DNA of 64,000 nt, from assembly GCA_029379225.1 (NCBI GenBank), contig JAQYWR010000005.1:62001-126000 (forward strand), written 5' to 3'. Every line of letters starts with the position of its first letter. Positions within the stretch are counted from its first letter, which is position 1. Both the position numbers and the translations under genes were made by a program. Positions 7,767-16,644 of this stretch are shown in pieces. The notes under the pieces were generated by a model. That model did not search any database. It was not told the DNA's origin and saw only the letters and a list, made by a program, of their open reading frames with translations. The stretch comes from Nostoc sp. S4 (GTDB lineage: Bacteria; Cyanobacteriota; Cyanobacteriia; Cyanobacteriales; Nostocaceae).

Positions 7767-9467
7767 ATGGCACCGCCTCTTGTGTCTGTTCCTATGAAGA
7801 AAAATAAGAAGCCGTCTTTGGTGCTGGCATTATCATCTGCTGGGTTATTAATTGGTGCAGCAAGTGCAGCATATTGGTTGTTCGCCCAAAGACAACCATC
7901 TTGGAATGATTTGCTAGTAGGTGCAAATATTATTCCTAGTGATGCTCTGTTTGCGGTTTCCTTAACAACAGATCCTCAGCAATGGCAGAAATTACGGGAG
8001 TTTGGGACAAAACAAACCCAAGCAGAACTAGACAAAAATTTAATACAATTGCGCGATCGCTTTCTAACTAATAATGGTTATGACTTCCAGAAAGATATTG
8101 CTCCTTGGGTAGGCAATGACGTTACAATCGCAATTCTGCCGTCAAAAACAGTAAGCAAATCTGCACCCAAACCAGTTACCACCAATGAAGATGTTGCTGG
8201 CGACCAGCAATCGATGGTAATGGTATTGCCAGTAAAAAATCCAGAAATAGCTAAAAGCATTTTTGCACAACCTAAAACCCTTAAACAAGGTAAATGGATT
8301 GACCGCACTTATGAAGGAATCGCCATTAAACAAAATCAAGGACAACCAGGGGAAAACTTTTCAGCAGCATTGCTAGATACGCGTTTCTTAGTGATAACTG
8401 ATAGTCCCAAAGCTACAGAACAAGCGATTGATGCCTACAAAAGTCAAACATCCCTAGCCACAGCAGCGGGCTTTGCAGAAAATTTTCCGAAAATTGCCAA
8501 TAATCAACCCTTCGCCCAGTTTTATGTAAATGTACCAACAGCAGCAAAAATAGCTGCTGCTTCTCCAAACCATCCTTTACCTGCTCAAGTTTTATCTCAA
8601 CTGCAAAATAATCAAGGTTTAGCAGCAACAATGACCTTAGAGCCAACAGGAATCCGCTTAAAAGGCGTTTCTTGGCTCAATCCTAATAGTCAACGTGTGC
8701 TAGCAGTAGAAAACAAAGCTGGAAACATGCAAAGCCGCTTACCAGCAGAAACCTTAATGATGCTCTCTGGCAGTAACTTACAGCGGTTATGGGGAGAATA
8801 TGTTTTAACATCTCAGGGAAATCCACTCTCACCAATCGCCCCAGAACAACTGCGAGGTGCTGTAAAATCTATTACCGATTTGGATTTAGATAAAGATTTG
8901 CTCACTTGGATGAAAGGCGAGTTTTCATTATCAGTGATTCCCAATACGCCAAAAGAAGGTTCACCAGATAATTTTCGTGCGGGTTTGCTGTTCATGATAG
9001 AGACAAGCAATCGCAAATCGGCTGAAGCATCCATTAGTCAGATTGATGAAGTGATGAAAAATCAATATCAGTTCCAAGTCCAACCAGGAAAAATTGCAAC
9101 TCAACCCGTTGTTAACTGGGTATCACCTTATGGCACTTTAACTGCCACCCACGGCTGGTTAGATGGAGATGTTGCTTTCTTTGCAGTGGGCGCTCCGATC
9201 GCCGATAAAATTGTTTCCAAACCTACTAACACACTAGCTAATACTCTTTCGTTCCAGCAAACAGTTCCTACAGAACCGAATCCCACAAATGGTCAATTTT
9301 TTCTAGATGTGGAACGAACTGTCAAAAATTTTCCCTTACCAACTCTGATCCCCAATCAACAAACTTTGTTAAATGCAACCCGCTCAATTGGCATGACATC
9401 GGCTGTCAGCGACAGTCGTAGTAACCTTTACGACATTTTTATATCACTTAAAAAAGTGAGTAGATAG
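7767..9467 (+). CDS. DUF3352 family protein, membrane-anchored
   Basis: Conserved cyanobacterial protein of unknown function. One N-terminal membrane segment (LVLALSSAGLLIGAASAAYWLFA, about residues 18-40) follows a basic start, leaving about 520 residues outside the cytosol. The family hallmark is visible: IPSDALFAVSLTTDPQQW near residue 56, and the GYDFQKDIAPWVGNDVTIAILP stretch near 104-125. The start is ATG 7767; an internal ATG at 7794 (MKKNKKPS) would give a more classical signal-anchor and is an equally good choice. No catalytic motif is seen. It stands alone. Confidence 0.8.
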   Translation: MAPPLVSVPMKKNKKPSLVLALSSAGLLIGAASAAYWLFAQRQPSWNDLLVGANIIPSDALFAVSLTTDPQQWQKLREFGTKQTQAELDKNLIQLRDRFLTNNGYDFQKDIAPWVGNDVTIAILPSKTVSKSAPKPVTTNEDVAGDQQSMVMVLPVKNPEIAKSIFAQPKTLKQGKWIDRTYEGIAIKQNQGQPGENFSAALLDTRFLVITDSPKATEQAIDAYKSQTSLATAAGFAENFPKIANNQPFAQFYVNVPTAAKIAAASPNHPLPAQVLSQLQNNQGLAATMTLEPTGIRLKGVSWLNPNSQRVLAVENKAGNMQSRLPAETLMMLSGSNLQRLWGEYVLTSQGNPLSPIAPEQLRGAVKSITDLDLDKDLLTWMKGEFSLSVIPNTPKEGSPDNFRAGLLFMIETSNRKSAEASISQIDEVMKNQYQFQVQPGKIATQPVVNWVSPYGTLTATHGWLDGDVAFFAVGAPIADKIVSKPTNTLANTLSFQQTVPTEPNPTNGQFFLDVERTVKNFPLPTLIPNQQTLLNATRSIGMTSAVSDSRSNLYDIFISLKKVSR

Positions 9468-9856
9468 GGGAGTATGGAAGGTGTGGTTCGACTACCGCGT
9501 AGTCGAAACTTACCAACCAAAAGATGAGGGAGAATAATATTATGATTTGGTTGAAGATTTATCATGCGTGAACAGCGGACACTCTGACGCAAAGAGATTT
9601 TAATCATGAGTAATTATCCGAACTTGATATAGATGACTCCTCACCGGAGCAACCCAAATGTCTCCGGCGTGGCTCAACAGGAGCCAGTACGTTGTGTATT
9701 TTCCAACAGTTGTACCGCTAACGCAAAACCCGTAGGGTAGCAACTGGCTCTCAACAGTCAACACTCAATACTCCCCATTCCCCATTTCCCTTTAAGCGGA
9801 TAGGATCGGAACAGTCAAAATCGATATTTTTAAGAATCCACACGAGAGGAGAATTT
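9468..9856. other. Intergenic region made largely of repeats
   Basis: No gene. It contains a small palindrome (GACTACCGCGTAGTC near 9489), one copy of a dispersed repeat (9553-9632), an inverted repeat around GGAGCAACCCAAATGTCTCC, and CCCCATTCCCC-type low complexity just before the ccsA promoter. A strong GAGAGGAGA ribosome binding site precedes ccsA at about 9843-9851. Confidence 0.6.
9553..9632. repeat. Dispersed repeat copy 1 (second copy at 17038-17128)
   Basis: The stretch GCAAAGAGATTTTAAT, a short variable piece, then TAATTATCCGAACTTGATAT recurs nearly unchanged at 17093-17126, and the preceding ATTTATCAT and ACTCTGAC pieces also match. The two copies are in the same orientation. Confidence 0.75.
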
Positions 9857-10930
9857 ATGAATCTGGTTGTACTCCAGAACTGGCTGGACAATGCTTCCTT
9901 TGCGGTATTATTCCTAACAATGCTGGTGTATTGGGGAGGAGCAGCTTTTCCAAATCTGCCTTATCTAGCTGCTTTCGGGACTGCTGGCATGGCGATCGCT
10001 AATTTGTGTATAGCTACACTATTAGGGGCACGATGGATAGAAGCCGGTTATTTTCCTTTAAGCAATTTGTATGAATCTTTATTTTTCTTAACTTGGGGAA
10101 TTACTACAGTTCATCTAATTGCTGAAAATAGTAGCCGTAGCCGCTTAGTAGGAGTTGCTACAGCTCCAGTAGCAATGGCGATCGTTGCTTTTGCTACCCT
10201 GACACTACCATCGCAAATGCAAATGTCGGAACCCCTAGTACCTGCTTTAAAGTCAAATTGGCTGATGATGCATGTCAGCGTCATGATGTTGAGTTATGCT
10301 GCTTTAATGGTAGGTTCGCTATTAGCGATCGCTTTTCTAATTGTGACTCGCGGTCAAAATATCCAACTACAAGGCAGTTCTGTCGGTAATGGTGGCTATC
10401 GCAGCAATGGCTACCGCTTGCACAAAGCAACTGAACTTATTTCTGAATCACCAGCACCCCCTGTAGAAAATAATGGTTTTGCTCGTTTTGAAAGTAGTAG
10501 CAACGGTAATGGTAACGGTAATACCGCTGTTTTAGGTTTAGTCACAACAACCCCAACCGCAAATCCCAAATCTCAAATCGAAAATTTACAACCCCTTTCA
10601 CCCCAACGCCTTAGCCTTGCCGAAACCCTCGACAACATTAGCTATCGCATCATCGGATTGGGATTTCCCCTGCTGACAATTGGCATTATTGCTGGTGGCG
10701 TTTGGGCTAACGAAGCTTGGGGTTCCTATTGGAGTTGGGACCCCAAAGAAACTTGGGCGTTAATTACCTGGCTAGTGTTCGCAGCCTATCTCCATGCCAG
10801 AATTACTCGCGGTTGGCAAGGTCATCGTCCCGCAATTTTAGCTGCCACTGGGTTTGTTGTTGTTTGGGTTTGCTATCTCGGTGTAAATCTTTTGGGTAAA
10901 GGTTTGCATTCTTATGGTTGGTTCTTCTAA
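9857..10930 (+). CDS. ccsA: Cytochrome c biogenesis protein CcsA/Ycf5 (ResC type; also catalogued as CcsB)
   Basis: System II heme handling protein that, with Ccs1/ResB, carries heme across the thylakoid or plasma membrane and attaches it to apocytochromes c (cytochrome f, c6, c550). About eight hydrophobic segments are visible. The tryptophan-rich heme motif [18 protein letters not shown] lies near residues 290-307, with conserved histidines in [20 protein letters not shown] and LHSYGWFF. A hydrophilic insert of about 90 residues (near 175-260), rich in Asn, Gly and Ser, separates the two halves and is typical of Nostoc-like forms. ATG 9857 has a good upstream GGAGGAG-like site (GAGAGGAGAA). 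Confidence 0.92.
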   Translation: MNLVVLQNWLDNASFAVLFLTMLVYWGGAAFPNLPYLAAFGTAGMAIANLCIATLLGARWIEAGYFPLSNLYESLFFLTWGITTVHLIAENSSRSRLVGVATAPVAMAIVAFATLTLPSQMQMSEPLVPALKSNWLMMHVSVMMLSYAALMVGSLLAIAFLIVTRGQNIQLQGSSVGNGGYRSNGYRLHKATELISESPAPPVENNGFARFESSSNGNGNGNTAVLGLVTTTPTANPKSQIENLQPLSPQRLSLAETLDNISYRIIGLGFPLLTIGIIAGGVWANEAWGSYWSWDPKETWALITWLVFAAYLHARITRGWQGHRPAILAATGFVVVWVCYLGVNLLGKGLHSYGWFF

Positions 10931-10945
10931 AAACCTCACTAAAAT

Positions 10946-10985
10946 AGTGCTAAGTGTTAAGTATTTTTATTTATCACTTAGTACT
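10946..10985 (+). terminator. Hairpin after ccsA
   Basis: AGTGCTAAGTG at 10946-10956 pairs with CACTTAGTACT at 10975-10985 across an AT-rich loop. It probably ends the ccsA transcript, though no long T-run follows. Confidence 0.45.
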
Positions 10986-11050
10986 CTATAACTCATAACT
11001 TATTACAACCAATAAATCTATAAAATCATTATTTTATTTCGGATGAACTG

Positions 11051-11077
11051 CTAAATCTATGGAAAGTATAGATTTAG
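11051..11077 (+). promoter_or_regulatory. Perfect stem-loop just upstream of the KGK gene ribosome binding site
   Basis: CTAAATCTAT pairs perfectly with ATAGATTTAG around the loop GGAAAGT. The AGGAG ribosome binding site follows after four bases and the ATG is at 11093. In mRNA the stem would sit directly against the ribosome binding site, so it could tune translation or protect the 5-prime end. Confidence 0.45.
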
Positions 11078-11092
11078 TTACAGGAGATTTTT

Positions 11093-11401
11093 ATGGAAGA
11101 TGGATTCGAGAGACTAAATCACGATGAAGTTGTGTCTATAGAACCAGACACTTTTAATAAGTTAAATATCGCTAAAACTTTTAAAGTTCGTGATTTGATT
11201 ACAGCAATTAAAGATTATATTGGAGCAGAGGAAACAGATGAAGCAAATTTGTATATTCAAGGATTAAATTGTGAAGTTTTGCAATTTAGTACTCAGGGAT
11301 GGAAAAAAGGAAAAGTTAGACTTGCTTTAGAATTTTGTCCTGAGGGTTCGGAATCACCACTTGATGAAATTTTTCAAAAGCTAAAACAAGTAGAAAACTA
11401 A
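11093..11401 (+). CDS. KGK domain protein
   Basis: Small cyanobacterial protein (102 residues) with one KGK domain, named for its motif and seen here as GWKKGKVRLALEFCPE near residues 72-87. No enzymatic residues are recognised and the function of the family is unknown. It starts at ATG 11093 behind a good AGGAG site. A hairpin precedes the ribosome binding site and an AT-rich hairpin follows the stop. Codon use is AT-rich relative to ccsA. Confidence 0.75.
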   Translation: MEDGFERLNHDEVVSIEPDTFNKLNIAKTFKVRDLITAIKDYIGAEETDEANLYIQGLNCEVLQFSTQGWKKGKVRLALEFCPEGSESPLDEIFQKLKQVEN

Positions 11402-11418
11402 AATAATTAGTAATTCGT

Positions 11419-11448
11419 AATTCATAATTCGTAATTGAATTATGAATT
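11419..11448 (+). terminator. AT-rich hairpin after the KGK gene
   Basis: AATTCATAATTC pairs with GAATTATGAATT around GTAATT and is followed by ATTTT. Either a terminator or one of the AATTCATAATTC repeats common in these genomes. Confidence 0.5.
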
Positions 11449-11542
11449 ATTTTAAGTAGTTTTTTAGCATGTGAATAAAAATTCATATACGCACTGATAC
11501 AATAAAAAGTTATTTCTATCCATCTGTGGTGAAAAACTTAAA

Positions 11543-12682
11543 ATGGTATGGACTCCTCTACATGCAAAAATACATCGCACTATTAGAACCCGCCATTTAT
11601 TTGAGCGTCATCAAAGGCTATTAGTCGCTGTTTCCGGTGGGCAAGATTCTTTGTGTTTAATTAAATTACTGTTAGATTTACAACTAAAATGGGGATGGCA
11701 TTTAGGTATTGCTCACTGCGATCATCGCTGGCGTTCAGACTCCCAAGCGAATGCTAATCATGTAGAAAACTTAGCTAAAACGTGGGGTATATCCTTTTAT
11801 TTAGAAACAGCAAACGAACTTATAAATAGTGAAGCGGCTGCACGCGATTGGCGCTATCAAGCTTTAAGTACGATCGCCCAAACAAATAATTATCAATATA
11901 TAGTTACAGGACATACCGCTAGCGATCGTGCCGAAACTCTTCTCTATAATTTAATTCGCGGTACTGGTGCTGACGGTTTGCAAGCTTTGACTTGGCAACG
12001 TCGCCTAACTACGGACATTATGCTAGTGCGTCCACTTTTAAAAATTACTCGAACACAAACACAGCAATTTTGTCAAGATTTTCAACTATCAGTTTGGGAA
12101 GATTCTACTAATCAAGATTTGCAATATGCCCGCAATCGTATTCGCCAAGAGTTGCTACCATATTTACGAGAAAATTTTAACCCCCAAGTAGAATCAGCCT
12201 TAGCCCAAACAGCAGAACTTCTACAAACAGAAGTGGAATATTTAGAAAAAGCTGCTCAGCAGTTGCGGGAAGAGGCGATGGTATGGGGCGTGGGGGATGA
12301 AGAAGAGGACAAGCAGAGAAGTCTGAGCGTCGATTTCCGGCGAACAGAACTTCGGGGGAAAGACTCGTTGCAATTTATCTCCCCATTGCCCCTAATCCCC
12401 ACTTCATGGGAGCCCCGAGTTCCCCATCTCCCTATCTCCCCACTCCCCTCAACTGTTCCTCTTCCCTTACGAATAAATCGTTGCGTATTGCAGAAAGCGC
12501 CATTGGCCTTGCAACGTCGGGTGATGCGTCAGGTGTTGCAGCAAGTACTAACTGATGCCCCTAGTTTTGAGCATATCGAAAAATTAACGGCTTTGATTAT
12601 AGCGCCAAATCGCTCGCAAACCGATCCATTTCCTGGTGGTGCGATCGCTCAAGTACAAGGCGACTGGATTTGTTTTAAATAG
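11543..12682 (+). CDS. tilS: tRNA(Ile)-lysidine synthase
   Basis: Cytosolic enzyme that attaches lysine to C34 of tRNA-Ile (CAU anticodon), changing both charging and decoding to isoleucine AUA. The PP-loop SGGQDS is at about residues 31-36, followed by HCDHRWR and GHTASDRAETLLYNLIRGTG. The C-terminal part contains LRINRCVLQKAPLALQRRVMRQ and the FPGGAIAQV tail. An insert at about residues 249-307 is encoded by intergenic-type repeats (GGGGATGAAGAAG, TTCCGGCGAACAGAACTT, CCCCATCTCCCTATCTCCCC) kept in frame, which lies between domains. The start is the ATG at 11543. Confidence 0.93.
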   Translation: MVWTPLHAKIHRTIRTRHLFERHQRLLVAVSGGQDSLCLIKLLLDLQLKWGWHLGIAHCDHRWRSDSQANANHVENLAKTWGISFYLETANELINSEAAARDWRYQALSTIAQTNNYQYIVTGHTASDRAETLLYNLIRGTGADGLQALTWQRRLTTDIMLVRPLLKITRTQTQQFCQDFQLSVWEDSTNQDLQYARNRIRQELLPYLRENFNPQVESALAQTAELLQTEVEYLEKAAQQLREEAMVWGVGDEEEDKQRSLSVDFRRTELRGKDSLQFISPLPLIPTSWEPRVPHLPISPLPSTVPLPLRINRCVLQKAPLALQRRVMRQVLQQVLTDAPSFEHIEKLTALIIAPNRSQTDPFPGGAIAQVQGDWICFK

Positions 12683-12712
12683 TTATTTAAAGTCTTGTTT
12701 TTGTCAGAGACG

Positions 12713-13012
12713 ATGCACATTATTAGTTTTAGAATCTTAAGAGAATATGCAGAAAACCATGCAGATTGTCAGGAAGTATTAAGCAATTGGTATAAAATTG
12801 CTACTAAAGCTAAATGGTCAAATTTAGTTGAAGTACAGCAGGTTTTTCCTAAAGCTGAAGCTGTTGGGAATTTTACAATTTTCAATATTAAAGGAAATAA
12901 ATCTCGCTTGATTGTTAGTATAGATTCTCAAGAGCAGTTAATTTATATTAAGTATATCCTCACACATGCAGAATATAATAAGGAGGACTGGAAATATGAC
13001 CGTTACTTTTAA
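12713..13012 (+). CDS. higB: HigB-type toxin (mRNA interferase family)
   Basis: Type II toxin of the HigB_toxin family, expected to cut mRNA on the ribosome. The motif ILTHAEYNKEDWK near the C-terminus is the family hallmark, and NFTIFNIKGNKSRLIVSID forms the central strands. ATG 12713 (MHIISFRIL) is chosen over an upstream TTG at 12695. At 99 residues it is full length and uninterrupted. It overlaps the start of the downstream antitoxin by 17 bp, a slightly longer overlap than usual. The partner antitoxin carries a stop codon (see next entry), so the toxin may be inactive, weakly expressed or held by a truncated antitoxin. Confidence 0.85.
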   Translation: MHIISFRILREYAENHADCQEVLSNWYKIATKAKWSNLVEVQQVFPKAEAVGNFTIFNIKGNKSRLIVSIDSQEQLIYIKYILTHAEYNKEDWKYDRYF

Positions 13013-13397
13013 TCCAGATAAATACAAGAAATTATTAATAGCTTATCTTCCCAAACTAATAAAAATTGAAGCTGAAAACGAGTAGGCTTTAGGGATAGTA
13101 GAAGATTTAATGCAGCGGGAACGCACCCTAGAAGAAGACGAACTGTATCAGTTATTAATTACTTTAATTGATAAGTTTGAAAAAGAATATTATCAGCTAA
13201 ATCAACAGAATAATCCTGTATCTGTATTGTTATTTATTTTAGACGAATCTGAGAGAAGTAGAGATGATTTAGTAGAGGTTTTCGGGACAGAAGATTTAGT
13301 TAATAATATTTTAAATGGACAACAGAAGATAAATACAGAACAAGCGCGTAAGTTGGGAGAGTTTTTTTATGTAGAATCTAGTTTATTTATGGAATAA
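12996..13397 (+). pseudogene. higA: HigA-type antitoxin interrupted by an in-frame amber codon
   Basis: Antitoxin and HTH autorepressor partner of HigB. Translation from ATG 12996 gives MTVTFNPDKYKKLLIAYLPK and so on for 29 codons, then TAG at 13083-13085, then in the same frame ALGIVEDLMQRERTLEEDEL through the XRE-type HTH (SRDDLVEVFGTEDLVNNILNG) to TAA at 13397. The family normally reads EENERxLAIVEELM across the break, so one codon changed to TAG. The ATG at 13110 could restart translation and yield a 95-residue protein that keeps the whole HTH. Broken gene, restarted gene and readthrough are all possible. Confidence 0.8.
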
Positions 13398-13400
13398 TAA

Positions 13401-13581
13401 CTAAGCTCGTAATTCTAATAATTTTTTATTTAAAACTTCATCATAGTTTGTATATTGATGTTTTCCAGGATTAAGTTCTTGGTATTCTTCGATCTAACTC
13501 TAACTCCTCAAGAGCGATCGCTGCTTTTACCTTGCCAAATCCAGTATTACCCCAGTTACTATACAAACGAATAGTGTCCAT
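13401..13581 (-). pseudogene. Frameshifted small ORF of unknown family
   Basis: From ATG at 13581 on the minus strand the frame reads MDTIRLYSNWGNTGFGKVKA and on for 36 codons. A second frame, shifted by one base, continues EYQELNPGKHQYTNYDEVLN and ends at TAG 13401-13403. The span of 181 bases is one base over a whole number of codons, as expected of a single frameshift in a gene of about 60 codons. The family is not recognised. It is a plausible decayed accessory gene lying between the broken antitoxin and the AAA ATPase. Confidence 0.35.
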
Positions 13582-13688
13582 GATTATCTCAGTAGTAGCG
13601 ATGTAGGATCGGCGTTATCTGAATATACTTGTTATTTTAATAAGCTACTTAACTGCTAAGTAGTGATAATTCAATTCAATTTTATATA

Positions 13689-14678
13689 ATGACACCCGAT
13701 TATAAAAACCATCAACTAATTCCTGTATCATTTGATTTGATAAGCTATCCATCCTTTGATTTGATAAAAAATCCATCTTTTAAAATAAAACAAGTAAAAC
13801 TTACACTTCCAGTAGAACCTCTAGACTTTAAATATGTAAAAGGTTTAAATGAAGAGAAGAGTAAGCTGAATAAACTATTAAAAATACAGTTAAAAGGAAT
13901 TAATAGTCGTGTTAATGGAATATTATTTTTTGGCTTACCTGGATGTGGTAAGACTCTTTTAGCAAATGCATTTGCTAACGAATCTGGAAGATACTTCTTT
14001 AAGCTTTCTCCATCTGATATTCAGAGTATGTGGATTGGAGAAACTCAAAAAAATTTGAGAGCTATTTTTGCTCAAGCTAAAAAGAAAGCGCCATCTGTCG
14101 TATTTATTGATGAATTAGATAGTATTGGCTTTAGTAGGCATGAACTACATGCACATACAGATCAAAAAGCGACAATTAATCAACTACTAATAGAATTAAA
14201 TAATATTGGAGAGCATGATGTAATCGTTATTGCAGCAACTAACTATTTAAGTTGCATTGATAATGCCTTGAAACGTTCGGGGAGATTAGATTGGAAAATA
14301 CCTATTTTTCCACCTAATGCATCTGAAAGGACTGAGCTATTCAAACATTACCTTTCACTATCAAAACTTAGTAACAATATTTCATGTTCAATTGATTTTT
14401 GGAATTTAATAGATTATGAAGAATTAGGTAAGGAAAGTAAAAAGCTAACTTCTTCTGATATTGAGCTAATCTGTAAAGAAATTATAAATGATATTTTGCT
14501 TGATGAAATTTCGCCTCAGTTAACAACTTCATGTGTGACTTCTTATATAGATAATCTTAGAGAAGGAAATTTAACACTAGTAGAATCCCAAGTTTTAGAA
14601 TTTATGAATGAGTGTAAAAGCTTAAATATAAAAAGTTCTAAGCTAGAACTGCTAAAGAATGAGTGGAATATTTATTGA
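13689..14678 (+). CDS. Stand-alone AAA ATPase
   Basis: Single-module AAA ATPase of the FtsH/Cdc48-like fold. Walker A GLPGCGKT is near residues 83-90, Walker B VVFIDELD near 138-145, sensor 1 VIAATN near 181-186, and the arginine finger region LKRSGRLDWKIPIFPP near 195-210. There is no protease domain, membrane segment or second AAA module, so it is a free remodelling ATPase of unknown substrate. Short direct repeats mark the N-terminus (SFDLISYPSFDLIKNPSF). Its codon use is strongly AT-rich compared with tilS or hmpF, and it follows a decayed toxin-antitoxin locus, which suggests acquisition by transfer. Confidence 0.85.
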   Translation: MTPDYKNHQLIPVSFDLISYPSFDLIKNPSFKIKQVKLTLPVEPLDFKYVKGLNEEKSKLNKLLKIQLKGINSRVNGILFFGLPGCGKTLLANAFANESGRYFFKLSPSDIQSMWIGETQKNLRAIFAQAKKKAPSVVFIDELDSIGFSRHELHAHTDQKATINQLLIELNNIGEHDVIVIAATNYLSCIDNALKRSGRLDWKIPIFPPNASERTELFKHYLSLSKLSNNISCSIDFWNLIDYEELGKESKKLTSSDIELICKEIINDILLDEISPQLTTSCVTSYIDNLREGNLTLVESQVLEFMNECKSLNIKSSKLELLKNEWNIY

Positions 14679-14772
14679 AGAAAATATAAATAAAAAATTA
14701 GTAGTATACTCACAGCGTCAACCTTAAGACTAAAGTCTGGTGTTAAGTTGTTCCACATTTAAGTTGCATAAC

Positions 14773-14794
14773 TAGGGCGGGCAAGATGCCCACC
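14773..14794. repeat. GGGCGGGCAAGATGCCCACCC palindrome
   Basis: GGGCGGGCA and TGCCCACCC-type arms form a compact hairpin, a repeat frequently seen between Nostoc genes. It lies in the gap between the AAA ATPase and the 3-prime end of hmpF and could end either transcript. Confidence 0.55.
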
Positions 14795-14883
14795 CCATAA
14801 GAGTTTAATTTTATCCAATTATGCAATTTAGATGTTTTTTAGCTTATGTGGTAATTTTTTGATCGTGCAGTGCTGGATACTTT

Positions 14884-16644
14884 TTAAGAGACCAACAATT
14901 CTGGTTGAGATATCAAACTTTGGAGAGTTTGGCGCATCTGAGCGATCGCTTGGAGTTGATGAGCGCTAGTTTCCTGGAATCGATCCAAAGATTCACCAAT
15001 TCCTTGGAGTTTTTGTCGTAAGCTGTCTAAAGAATCCTGGATTGGTTGTAGTGCTTCTTCGTAGAGATTCACTCGACCACAGCATTGGGCGGTTGCTGTT
15101 CGTAAGGACAGCAAGTTTTCCTCAATCGCTTTGAGTTCTTGCTGCTTCTCCTCCAAATCGTGGGTTTGATTATCAATCATTCCCTGAGCTAGTTCGATAC
15201 CAGCACGCATCTGCTCGATCTCACGTTCCAATTTTTGGATTTCCTGTGAATATTGTTGTCGCTGGGTTTCAATTTGTAACAGAATTGGTTCTAAATTTAT
15301 TTGATTACCTTCTTGTTCATCAGTAACTGTATGTCCTTGCCGCCGCAGCAAGACATTTTGGTGTTGCTTGAGAAACTTCTGATGCTGTAGCATATTGCGG
15401 CGTTGTCCTACCAAACTGGAGTTTAGCATCTGATAAAGGTCGTTTTCATCCGTCAGTTCCATTTGCAAATTGATCTGCTCATGGTCAGATGCTTGGTTTA
15501 TTTTATTTTGTAATTCTTCTATAGCTTCTTGTTTATATTTGAGTTCTTGTTCTTGGTCGTGAACAAAACTAGCGTCTATTTCTAACTTATGCTGTAAGTC
15601 TTGGACTATTTTTTGTAGTTCTTCGAGAGGCATTTTCTGTAAAGCTTCCACATCAACTTGCCGCCCGATAACTACATCACCAGATGTTGCAGCCAAAGTG
15701 TGAATTTGTTGATATAAATCTTCTTGATTGCGTAACTGTTCTTTAAGTATTTGAATATACTCTTGTTTGCTGTTAAGCTCTGCTGTACTTACTTGCAATT
15801 GCGCTGTTTGCTGGACTAGAGAATTTTGGCCTGTTTGGGATGCATTTTGGCGATCGCTTAATATTTGTGACAAGCGCTCAACTTCTTCTTGTTGTTGAGC
15901 GATCGCAGTTTTTTGTTGTTGGAGTTGTTCCCAGTGTGGAGTCAGAATAGCTTGCTGCTTTTCTACCAATTCAAAGGCAAGCTGAAGGTGTTGTGTTACT
16001 GTTTCTGTGGCAGGAGTGCGACTTGATAAGCGATCGAGTAACTCACTCATCACTCGACTTTGCTCTTCATCCAAAACCGTTCCTTGTTGTAAATCTGCTT
16101 GACGCTCCTCTAGCCGACGCTGCTCACCGCGCAAATGCTCCCAAGCACCTTCTAATTCCTGACGGTTGCGCTCAATTTCTGTTTGTAAGCGTTCAATCTC
16201 CCCACGGGATGTATCAACTTCTTGTTTTTGTTGCTCTAGTTGTTGCAACTCATCTTCCATGTTTTGCAACTGTTCCAAGCGTGCTTCCATTTCCATTTCA
16301 CGGCGATTCAACTCTTGCGCCTGAAACGTCAACGATTCTTTCCACTGATCGATTTCATCTTCCTTGAGCTTAAATTTCTCCAATTGGCGAGAAAAATTCT
16401 GCAAAATATTGACTAGCGGACGGCCTGCTTCTTGAATTCGTTGCACTTGACGATTCGGATTCAGTTCAGCCAGTACCAAGGCGCCATCATTTAATTTACT
16501 TGCGTCCTCACCGCCAATCACTTCTTCCGACACAGTACTCCAATTCTGGTCAGTTCGCTGACAAGCTAGTAGTTTCAGTTCGGTTTTGCCACCACCACTG
16601 AGTAAACCACCTTTCTGTTTTTGTACTTCTGCTAAATACAGCAC
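14884..16644 (-). CDS. hmpF: Pilus motility and taxis protein HmpF, coiled coil
   Basis: In Nostoc punctiforme HmpF is a coiled-coil protein needed for type IV pilus gliding of hormogonia and sits at cell poles. The protein here (586 residues) has a conserved N-terminal domain (MLYLAEVQKQKGGLLSGGGK, then LNDGALVLAELNPNRQVQ) and then about 450 residues of Gln/Glu/Leu-rich heptads (from about residue 95 to 575). The start is GTG at 16644, the only good candidate. It is divergent from hmpA, as in N. punctiforme, which supports the assignment. It resembles plant or eukaryotic filament-like coiled coils only in composition. Confidence 0.88.
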   Translation of the reverse strand: MLYLAEVQKQKGGLLSGGGKTELKLLACQRTDQNWSTVSEEVIGGEDASKLNDGALVLAELNPNRQVQRIQEAGRPLVNILQNFSRQLEKFKLKEDEIDQWKESLTFQAQELNRREMEMEARLEQLQNMEDELQQLEQQKQEVDTSRGEIERLQTEIERNRQELEGAWEHLRGEQRRLEERQADLQQGTVLDEEQSRVMSELLDRLSSRTPATETVTQHLQLAFELVEKQQAILTPHWEQLQQQKTAIAQQQEEVERLSQILSDRQNASQTGQNSLVQQTAQLQVSTAELNSKQEYIQILKEQLRNQEDLYQQIHTLAATSGDVVIGRQVDVEALQKMPLEELQKIVQDLQHKLEIDASFVHDQEQELKYKQEAIEELQNKINQASDHEQINLQMELTDENDLYQMLNSSLVGQRRNMLQHQKFLKQHQNVLLRRQGHTVTDEQEGNQINLEPILLQIETQRQQYSQEIQKLEREIEQMRAGIELAQGMIDNQTHDLEEKQQELKAIEENLLSLRTATAQCCGRVNLYEEALQPIQDSLDSLRQKLQGIGESLDRFQETSAHQLQAIAQMRQTLQSLISQPELLVS

